Assembly: GCA_017446125.1 (NCBI GenBank)
Contig: JAFSRL010000289.1
Location: 1 to 7,164 of the forward strand
From: Lachnospiraceae bacterium
GTDB lineage: Bacteria > Bacillota > Clostridia > Lachnospirales > Lachnospiraceae
Length of the DNA stretch: 7,164 nt
Direction of reading: 5' to 3'
Position numbers and translations under genes: made by a program. Each line of letters begins with the position of its first letter. Position 1 is the first letter of the stretch. Positions 1-4,537 of the stretch are shown here, piece by piece. The notes under the pieces are model-generated. The model ran no database searches and was not told where the DNA came from. It saw nothing but the letters and a program-made list of their open reading frames with translations.

Positions 1-501
1 AAGGATACCCTGTTGGTTGTTGTGAATTTCGCGGGCATCGAACAGGACCTTGTCGTAGGCGTGCCGTTTGACGGAAAGTACCGCGTCATCTTTACGTCGG
101 AGGATTTGTCCTTTGGCGGAAATGAGCCCGGAAATGCGGACGCAATCAATGCTGTCCGCAAGGATGTTGACGGCAGGGAGTTTGCAATCCGTGTGCATGT
201 TCCGGCACTTTCCGTAACCATCTTTGATTACACCGCGTATACCGTGAAGGAGCGCGCAATCCGCAAGATCAAACAGGAAACGGAGTATCAAAGGGAATTG
301 GAGCTTGAGAAGAATGCCGCGGCCTTAGAGGAGGCGCACAGGGCGGAAGAGGAAAAGCTTTTGGCGGAGCTGCACGCACGCCAGAAAAAAGAAAAGGAAC
401 AAAAGGCGAAGGAAATCGAGGAGAAGTACTTAAAACTCGAGGCGGAACAGATCAAAGAGGCCGGAAAAGACACGCCGGCAAAGGGGACTAAGAAGAAGTA
501 A
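1..501 (+). CDS. glgB: 1,4-alpha-glucan branching enzyme, C-terminal part (5' end outside window)
   Basis: GlgB transfers alpha-1,4 glucan segments to alpha-1,6 branch points during glycogen synthesis in the cytoplasm. Only the last 166 codons are present. The frame is open from base 1 and stops with TAA at 499-501. Residues 4-77 of this fragment (LLVVVNF, GVPFDGKY, FTSEDLSFGGNE, VPALSVTIFDY) match the pattern of the C-terminal all-beta domain of GlgB: a VVVNF strand, a G-x-Y strand, an S/N-D-x-x-x-GG loop and a final hydrophobic strand ending the family core. Instead of stopping there, the protein continues for about 88 residues that are rich in Lys, Glu, Ala and Gln (VKERAIRKIKQETEYQRELE and onward), predicted by eye as a long charged helix or coiled coil, ending in a basic GTKKK tail. 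The catalytic domain is not visible, so the assignment rests on the C-terminal domain; another GH13 enzyme is possible but less likely. No clear terminator follows the stop, which lies inside the left copy of a 17-bp repeat. Confidence 0.8.
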   Translation, partial: KDTLLVVVNFAGIEQDLVVGVPFDGKYRVIFTSEDLSFGGNEPGNADAINAVRKDVDGREFAIRVHVPALSVTIFDYTAYTVKERAIRKIKQETEYQRELELEKNAAALEEAHRAEEEKLLAELHARQKKEKEQKAKEIEEKYLKLEAEQIKEAGKDTPAKGTKKK

Positions 502-515
502 TTTTTAACTTGCAA
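499..515 (+). repeat. 17-bp direct repeat, left copy
   Basis: TAATTTTTAACTTGCAA is identical to bases 1364-1380. This copy starts with the glgB stop codon. Bases 507-518 also form a 12-bp palindrome (AACTTGCAAGTT). Together the two copies bracket the AT-rich toxin-remnant/immunity block, and so look like a duplicated insertion target or a recombination site. Confidence 0.85.
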
Positions 516-518
516 GTT

Positions 519-548
519 TTGAACGTGCAGTTTTTGGTTGATTATTAT
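519..548 (+). promoter_or_regulatory. Possible sigma-A promoter for the toxin remnant and immunity gene
   Basis: TTGAAC at 519-524 and TATTAT at 543-548 are separated by 18 bases, an acceptable -35/-10 pair. Transcription from about 555 would run through the toxin fragment into the immunity gene. The surrounding DNA is AT-rich, so matches by chance are likely; this is only a candidate. Confidence 0.3.
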
Positions 549-770
549 TTGTGGTTGTGTTATTTTGATTTCGGCATTTTAATTGGGGATACAATTGATT
601 TATCAGAAAGTATTGGGGGTAGTAATGATGCCTCTAAATTAAAATATGAGTCCAATCCGAAGCATAAGTTAGGTGGGCAAGGGAATCGAAGTAATGCGGG
701 GATTGAACCACCAAATGCAGAGGAACTGTTTAGACATTCTGTAAAATCATCAGATCCTATACGCCGAAGA

Positions 771-780
771 TTTAACTTGC
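771..780 (+). repeat. Third, partial copy of the repeat core
   Basis: TTTAACTTGC is identical to bases 504-513 and 1369-1378 of the 17-bp repeats. It sits just upstream of the immunity gene, where the toxin fragment loses its expected continuation. With the following bases it forms a small dyad, CTTGC (776-780) with GCAAG (784-788) around a CGA loop; the left repeat has the related dyad CTTGCAAG. Confidence 0.6.
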
Positions 781-798
781 CGAGCAAGGGGTGGTAAG

Positions 799-1338
799 AT
801 GGTATTTGGAGATCCCAATAGATTTGCAGTAATTGTAAAGGTTATAGATGAGTGGAATGAAAAGAGAGAATTAAGAAGTAGATTGAAATTCTATAACGGC
901 ATTTTAATATTTTGTGTGGATGGATTTCTTTTTCCTCAAGTTGAGGTCGCTGTATCCTCGCTTTGCGTTGATGTGCCGTGGTTTATACGTTTAATTGAGT
1001 GTGTTCCTAATGCGGATAAGTATGACTTATTTGAATTAGATAAAGTAGATACTTTTTGCTTTCTATTAAATAACTCATTTAGTGATACAAAAGAAAATGA
1101 TGATGTTAGATATTTCCTGGTTTCGCCACCCACATTATCTGATAAGCAAAATATGATTTTTTTTATTAAGAAAGATAATATGTTTCGTATTATCGCAAGC
1201 CACGTCGAGTATGATTTAGAAAGATCAGATTACTATTTAGGTTCAAATATAATCAGAGAAACATATATTTCAGTTAATGAAATTGAACCTATTATAGAGG
1301 GGTTAAAGGGATTTATAGAAATAGGTTTTGACCTATAG
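799..1338 (+). CDS. Immunity 42 (Imm42)-like protein
   Basis: A 179-residue, acidic, soluble protein without signal peptide or membrane segment. The N-terminus MVFGDPNRFAVIVKVIDEWN, a following strand-rich segment (YNGILIFCVDGFLFP), a central VRYFLVSPPTLSDKQNMIFFI and a C-terminal RETYISVNEIEPIIEGL agree with my recollection of Imm42 immunity proteins (M-I-x-G-D-P-x-x-FAI start, R-x-x-x-SP-x-x-L-S-D middle, ETxIS near the end). Such proteins bind and block the toxin domain encoded just upstream. Start choice: ATG at 799 has the purine-rich site AAGGGGTGG at 786-794 inside the end of the toxin frame, and the toxin stop is one base upstream, so translation may be coupled. The gene is much richer in A+T than glgB, argH or asd, which points to horizontal acquisition. 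The reading frame is intact and could still protect against a sibling toxin. The family name comes from memory; 'immunity protein of a polymorphic toxin system' is the safer claim. Confidence 0.65.
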   Translation: MVFGDPNRFAVIVKVIDEWNEKRELRSRLKFYNGILIFCVDGFLFPQVEVAVSSLCVDVPWFIRLIECVPNADKYDLFELDKVDTFCFLLNNSFSDTKENDDVRYFLVSPPTLSDKQNMIFFIKKDNMFRIIASHVEYDLERSDYYLGSNIIRETYISVNEIEPIIEGLKGFIEIGFDL

Positions 1339-1363
1339 CATCTATATATATTTTAACTATCAT

Positions 1364-1380
1364 TAATTTTTAACTTGCAA
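1364..1380 (+). repeat. 17-bp direct repeat, right copy
   Basis: TAATTTTTAACTTGCAA is identical to 499-515. Its last six bases, TTGCAA (1375-1380), are the -35 element of the tRNA-Thr promoter. It closes the AT-rich cassette, 25 bases after the immunity gene stop. Confidence 0.85.
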
Positions 1381-1403
1381 AAGGCGCATCTTCTATGTAT
1401 AAT
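1375..1403 (+). promoter_or_regulatory. Promoter of tRNA-Thr
   Basis: TTGCAA (1375-1380) and a consensus TATAAT (1398-1403, preceded by TG at 1396-1397) are 17 bases apart. The expected start of transcription falls at about 1410, a few bases before the tRNA. No other promoter is evident before argH, so read-through from here may also express argH. Confidence 0.75.
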
Positions 1404-1412
1404 TGTACAGGT

Positions 1413-1485
1413 GCTGGAATAGCGCAGTTGGTAGCGCAACTGATTCGTAATCAGTAGGTCGAGGGTTCAAGTCCCTTTTCCAGCT
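1413..1485 (+). tRNA. tRNA-Thr (anticodon CGT)
   Basis: A complete 73-base cloverleaf. The acceptor stem is GCTGGAA (1413-1419) with TTCCAGC (1478-1484), discriminator T1485. The D arm is GCGC (1422-1425) with GCGC (1434-1437). The anticodon stem is ACTGA (1439-1443) with TCAGT (1451-1455), loop TTCGTAA with anticodon CGT at 1446-1448, which reads ACG. The T arm is GAGGG (1461-1465), loop TTCAAGT, then CCCTT (1473-1477) with one G-U pair. CCA is not encoded, so it must be added after transcription. Confidence 0.95.
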
Positions 1486-1490
1486 CGGTG

Positions 1491-1520
1491 ACGGGAGATG
1501 CGGCAAGCGTCTCCCGTTTT
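1491..1520 (+). terminator. Rho-independent terminator after tRNA-Thr
   Basis: An 11-bp stem pairs 1491-1501 (ACGGGAGATGC) with 1507-1517 (GCGTCTCCCGT, one G-U pair) around a GGCAA loop, followed by TTTG. It ends 18 bases before the argH start codon and just ahead of its Shine-Dalgarno site. The T-run is short, so partial read-through into argH is plausible. Confidence 0.7.
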
Positions 1521-1538
1521 GTATCGAAAGGAGTTTTT

Positions 1539-2939
1539 ATGGCACAGCTTTGGGGCGGACGGTTTGAAGACAAGATCAATGAGGGCGTATGGTTTTTCAA
1601 TGCGTCCATCGGTTTTGATCTGGAATTAATCTATCATGATATCGAGGGCTCTTTGGCGCACGCCAAGATGCTCGCAAAGCAGGCCATCATTTCTGAACAG
1701 GAAGGGGAGGAGCTTGCAAAAGCGCTGAATGGAATCATCGATGATTTAATGGAAGGAGCGCTGTTGCCTGATGTTCATATCGATGAGGATGTGCACGGCT
1801 TTGTGGAACGGATTTTGGTGGAGCGGATCGGGGAAACCGGAAAGAAGCTGCACACGGGCAGAAGCCGGAACGACCAGGTGGCGCTCGATATGCGGCTTTA
1901 TGTCCGGGAAGAGGCGGATGAAATCAGCTCCGGTTTGTACCAATTATTGAAAACGCTGTATCAACTGATGCAGGCGCATCTTGAGACGTACATGCCCGGG
2001 TTCACGCACTTACAAAAGGCGCAGCCGGTAACGCTTGCGCATCATCTGGGCGCGTATTTTGAAATGTTCAAGCGGGATTTGTCCAGAGTGTTTGATATGC
2101 AGAACCGCATGAATTATTGTCCGCTGGGGTCCGGTGCGCTTGCCGGAACGACGTATCCGCTGGATCGCGCGTTTGTTGCAAGGGAGCTTGACTTTACCGC
2201 ACCCACCGCAAACAGCATGGATTCCGTTTCCGACCGTGATTACCTGATTGAATTCATGAGCGATCTTTCTTTGATTATGATGCATTTGTCGCGTTTTGCG
2301 GAAGAAATCATTCTTTGGAATTCGGACGAATACCGGTTTGTCACGATTTCCGACGGTTTCTCCACCGGTTCCTCCATCATGCCACAAAAGAAGAATCCGG
2401 ATGTCGCGGAGCTTGTGCGCGGAAAAACCGGACGCGTCTACGGCGGTTTGATGCAGCTGCTCACCGTCATGAAGAGCCTGCCGCTTGCTTACAACAAGGA
2501 CATGCAGGAGGATAAGGAAACGGTCTTCAATGCGGTTGATACCGTTCTGGATTGCCTCGTTCTGTTTAGACAAATGCTTGAAGAGATGGAATTCCATAAG
2601 GAGCGCATGGCGTCTTCGGCGAAGTCCGGATTTACGAATGCGACGGATCTTGCGGATTATCTCGTCAAAAAGGGCATGGCATTTCGCGATGCGCATGAGG
2701 TGACGGGTCGCATTGTGCTAAAGTGTATCGGGAAGCATTGCGCGATTGACGATCTTTCTTTGGAGGAGCTTCGTTCGTTCAACGATCTCTTTGCGGAAGA
2801 TGTGTTCGACGCGATTTCCTTAAAGACCTGCGTGGAGGCGCGCAATACCTACGGCGGACCTTCGCCTGAAGCGATGAAGAAGGTGCTTTCGGAATATGCG
2901 GAATACCTGAGGTTGAAAAATTATTTTTTTTTTTTTTGA
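1539..2939 (+). CDS. argH: Argininosuccinate lyase
   Basis: ArgH splits argininosuccinate into arginine and fumarate, the last step of arginine synthesis, as a cytoplasmic homotetramer. The 466-residue product has the usual family length. It carries MAQLWGGRF at the start, HTGRSRNDQV (105-114), THLQKAQPVT (156-165, with the conserved His), LGSGALAGTTYPLDR (196-210), and the fumarase/aspartase-superfamily signature GSSIMPQKKNPD (277-288) with the catalytic Ser loop. ATG 1539 is chosen over upstream in-frame codons because GAAAGGAG (1526-1533) lies 5 bases ahead and MAQLWGGRF is the typical ArgH N-terminus; a start at 1488 would read through the tRNA terminator. The C-terminus is odd: after LRLK it ends NYFFFF, encoded by a 14-base T tract running into the TGA. 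No promoter is visible between the tRNA and argH, so expression may come by read-through from the tRNA promoter. There is no argG in the window. Confidence 0.95.
   Translation: MAQLWGGRFEDKINEGVWFFNASIGFDLELIYHDIEGSLAHAKMLAKQAIISEQEGEELAKALNGIIDDLMEGALLPDVHIDEDVHGFVERILVERIGETGKKLHTGRSRNDQVALDMRLYVREEADEISSGLYQLLKTLYQLMQAHLETYMPGFTHLQKAQPVTLAHHLGAYFEMFKRDLSRVFDMQNRMNYCPLGSGALAGTTYPLDRAFVARELDFTAPTANSMDSVSDRDYLIEFMSDLSLIMMHLSRFAEEIILWNSDEYRFVTISDGFSTGSSIMPQKKNPDVAELVRGKTGRVYGGLMQLLTVMKSLPLAYNKDMQEDKETVFNAVDTVLDCLVLFRQMLEEMEFHKERMASSAKSGFTNATDLADYLVKKGMAFRDAHEVTGRIVLKCIGKHCAIDDLSLEELRSFNDLFAEDVFDAISLKTCVEARNTYGGPSPEAMKKVLSEYAEYLRLKNYFFFF
2924..2937 (+). repeat. Homopolymeric T(14) tract at the 3' end of argH
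   Basis: Fourteen consecutive T lie inside the last codons of argH and provide the T of its TGA stop. Any change in tract length shifts the frame and gives a different, longer C-terminus. It may be real or may reflect a sequencing error in a homopolymer. Confidence 0.8.
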
Positions 2940-2965
2940 GACGTTTCTCTTTCCGTTACGGTTAT

Positions 2966-2999
2966 TGGTCTGTCAGGGCAAATCTGACAGACCATTTTT
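2966..2999 (+). terminator. Rho-independent terminator of argH
   Basis: An 11-bp perfect stem, TGGTCTGTCAG (2966-2976) with CTGACAGACCA (2984-2994), closes a 7-base loop and is followed by TTTTTG. It separates argH from the surface-protein gene, for which I see no convincing promoter in the remaining 25 bases. Confidence 0.85.
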
Positions 3000-3024
3000 G
3001 TTAACGATTGAAAGGGGAAAAGTT

Positions 3025-4362
3025 ATGAGAAAAGAAGGCATGATTTTTAAGAAACTGACAACGGCATTTCTGACGGGCGCGGTGGTGATGAATGCGTTGA
3101 GCCTGACGGCGTTTGCGCAGGATGGCGTTGTCGCAAACGGGACGACGGTGACAGTGAACGAGGATGTCCATGCGACCGGCAACAATGAACAGGGTGTTTC
3201 GGCGACTGCCGGCGCGGACGTGACGGTGAACGGGAATGTTACGTCCGATACCGGCTACGGCGTTTATTCGCAGGGTTCAAGTGTGACGGTGAACGGCGAT
3301 GTCAACGGGGATGATTTAGGTGTCCGGATCAATGACAAGGAAACGGGAAGTGACGTTAACATCAACGGTGATGTGGAAGGTGGCTTTTCGGGCGTGGATA
3401 TCACCACGGAGACCACGACAAATGTTACCGTCAACGGCGACATCACGGGAACCAACGATCAAACCGGTACAATCTGGCATTACAATCTGAATGCGGATTC
3501 CACAGGGGTGCTTGCGGACATACTGAACGGGGAACTGAATCTTAACGTGACCGGCGATGTGAGCGCGATGACGCCTAACGGTGTCGGTATGGGACTGGGC
3601 ATGGACGGCGAGAATGCAAAGGCGAATGTGGTCATTGATGGAACCGTCTCCGGTACGAGAGCGGGCATCGTTGTGTGGTACAGCTTTGCGGATTCGGAGG
3701 AGGATGCGGTGGAGAATTACAACCGCCCCGACATCACCGTTTGGGAAATCGAGGAAGGAACAGACGGTTATATCGTTGCGGAGGACGGCGATGTGGAGTA
3801 TGAAAGCCTGACAAATGAGATTCTTGCGAATGTCGATTATATCATCCGCGTTTCCCTGCCGGAGGGCGTGGAATATGAGATGACGGGCACGACCGAAAAG
3901 GACGGGCATCAGGTTGCGAAGGAGGGTCAGGAAGTGACCATCATGATCGTGACGCAGGATGTGTCGTATGAAAACATGTACAACGGTTCCGCAGCGCTTG
4001 TGAGAAACGAAGACGGGTCGTTTACGCTCATTGTGCCCCGTGGCGGCGGCGTGGATATCTCCGATGTCATGAAGGCGATTGAAACGAACACGACATCCGT
4101 TCCGGTCTACGAGACACAGGAAAGCGCACCCGCACCGGCGGTGCAGAATGCGACCGCGGCAGTTGCAGTTGAGGAGCCTGAGGTCATGGGCGCGGTACGC
4201 GAGGATGTTGCGGTGGAAGAGCAGGCAGTCTTAGGCGCTCGCAGGGACATCACGACGGGCGACGTGACGGGAATCATTTCCGCAGTATTGATGGGGATGA
4301 GCCTTGTATGCGGCGCGGTTTCGGTGGTGTATGGCAGGAAAGCGAAGGATGTAGAAGTGTAA
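3025..4362 (+). CDS. Secreted beta-solenoid-like surface protein with C-terminal membrane anchor
   Basis: A 445-residue protein of unknown function. Start ATG 3025 has GAAAGGGG (3010-3017) ahead and begins a clear signal peptide: MRKEGMIFKK, a hydrophobic stretch to about residue 29, and a likely cleavage after AFA (29-31). Residues 41-209 contain about seven short repeats on the theme VTVNGDV (for example 42-48, 66-72, 87-93, 111-117, 134-140, 172-179, 201-208), spaced roughly 20-35 residues with Gly/Asn turns, as in beta-helix or adhesin-like folds. Residues about 236-335 form a second, mixed acidic region (VSLPEGVEYEMTG, VTIMIVTQDVSYEN). A Pro/Ala/Thr/Glu-rich linker (360-400) leads to VMGAVRED (387-394) and VLGARRDI (402-409), a membrane helix (about 413-436) and a short basic tail GRKAKDVEV. 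There is no LPXTG; VLGARR before a TM helix recalls a variant anchoring tail of clostridial surface proteins (from memory). Probably exported and cell-surface attached; ligand unknown. Confidence 0.75.
   Translation: MRKEGMIFKKLTTAFLTGAVVMNALSLTAFAQDGVVANGTTVTVNEDVHATGNNEQGVSATAGADVTVNGNVTSDTGYGVYSQGSSVTVNGDVNGDDLGVRINDKETGSDVNINGDVEGGFSGVDITTETTTNVTVNGDITGTNDQTGTIWHYNLNADSTGVLADILNGELNLNVTGDVSAMTPNGVGMGLGMDGENAKANVVIDGTVSGTRAGIVVWYSFADSEEDAVENYNRPDITVWEIEEGTDGYIVAEDGDVEYESLTNEILANVDYIIRVSLPEGVEYEMTGTTEKDGHQVAKEGQEVTIMIVTQDVSYENMYNGSAALVRNEDGSFTLIVPRGGGVDISDVMKAIETNTTSVPVYETQESAPAPAVQNATAAVAVEEPEVMGAVREDVAVEEQAVLGARRDITTGDVTGIISAVLMGMSLVCGAVSVVYGRKAKDVEV
3145..3651 (+). repeat. Degenerate VTVNGDV-type coding repeats
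   Basis: About seven units in the surface-protein gene share a V-T/N-V-N-G-D/N-V core. At DNA level the best copies share GTGACGGTGAACGG (3221-3234 and 3281-3294); the others have diverged. The pattern suggests old internal duplication of one beta-solenoid rung. Confidence 0.65.
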
Positions 4363-4374
4363 AATCTGACAAAC

Positions 4375-4446
4375 GATGACAAAAGGGACAGGTCCAAATG
4401 TCACCTTGGGGTTCAGGTGACGTTTGGACCTGTCCCTTTTGTCATC
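4375..4446. repeat. Long palindromic (REP/MITE-like) hairpin element
   Basis: Arms 4375-4405 and 4416-4446 are complementary over 31 bases with a single G-T mismatch (4399/4422), around the 10-base loop TTGGGGTTCA. The inner AAAAGGGACAGG and CCTGTCCCTTTT make it look like a bidirectional terminator, fitting its position 12 bases after the surface-protein stop. From memory, palindromes with GGGACAGGTCC/GGACCTGTCCC next to ACAAAA/TTTTGT are dispersed repeats in many Firmicutes genomes. No transposase is in the window. Confidence 0.8.
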
Positions 4447-4449
4447 CAT

Positions 4450-4483
4450 GAGTCACTGTACCCGTCCCCCTGACTCTTTTTTT
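4450..4483 (+). terminator. Small terminator-like hairpin upstream of asd
   Basis: GAGTCA (4450-4455) pairs with TGACTC (4471-4476) around a 15-base loop and is followed by seven T. The stem is short and the loop long, so the hairpin is weak alone; it may be the partner half of the palindromic element just upstream. Confidence 0.45.
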
Positions 4484-4484
4484 G

Positions 4485-4493
4485 TGGTATACT
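4485..4493 (+). promoter_or_regulatory. Extended -10 promoter of asd
   Basis: TGG then TATACT (4488-4493) fits an extended -10 (TGnTATAAT-type). No good -35 lies 16-18 bases upstream. Transcription would start near 4500, giving a leader of roughly 38 bases, too short for a lysine riboswitch. Confidence 0.45.
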
Positions 4494-4537
4494 TCATAGA
4501 GAAAAAATTACTGCATTTTAAGGAAGGACATACTACC

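Larger units (their letters stand above)
510..797 (+). pseudogene. Fragment of a polymorphic-toxin (Rhs/CDI-type) C-terminal domain
   Basis: This open frame has no ATG and no Shine-Dalgarno site at its head; its first possible start is a TTG at 510 that lies inside the 17-bp repeat. Residues about 49-74 read NPKHKLGGQGNR, then SNAGIEPPNAEELF. From memory, this KH-x-x-GGQGNR-x-NAGIEP-x-N-x-x-ELF pattern is the entry of a toxin domain found at the C-terminus of Rhs-like and other secreted polymorphic toxins. In those proteins the domain goes on after a basic 'RY' segment for several more strands; here the frame ends 21 residues after ELF (RRRFNLPSKGW), so the core looks cut short. None of the delivery regions (signal, Rhs core, pretoxin domain) is present, and residues 1-45 match nothing I know. 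The stop TAA is one base before the ATG of the immunity gene. I infer a displaced, probably inactive toxin stub kept beside its immunity gene. It could be a small genuine protein, but the lack of a start argues against that. Confidence 0.55.

Noticed and set aside
1381..1392. GGCGCATCTT shared between the tRNA promoter spacer and argH (near 1973)
   Set aside because: A single short match inside coding sequence with no wider context, consistent with chance.
1413..1485. tRNA-Thr as an attB site for an integrated island
   Set aside because: No second copy of the tRNA 3' end appears and no integrase gene is present. The inserted block is upstream of the tRNA and has its own 17-bp repeats.
2010..2696. 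Long minus-strand open frame (228 codons) opposite argH
   Set aside because: It lies wholly inside a well-supported argH gene, its translation is rich in His/Arg/Ile without domain features, and it has no start signals. It is a shadow frame.
3145..3651. Regularly recurring GACGGTGAACGG-like sequences as a CRISPR array
   Set aside because: Units are coding, degenerate and unequally spaced within one reading frame. They are protein repeats.
3316..3909. Minus-strand open frame (197 codons) opposite the surface protein
   Set aside because: The sense strand has a signal peptide, repeats and an SD site; the antisense translation has no recognisable domain.
4494..4537. Lysine riboswitch or T-box leader upstream of asd
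   Set aside because: The leader from the predicted start is only about 38 bases and no suitable structure is seen; the hairpins upstream lie before the promoter.
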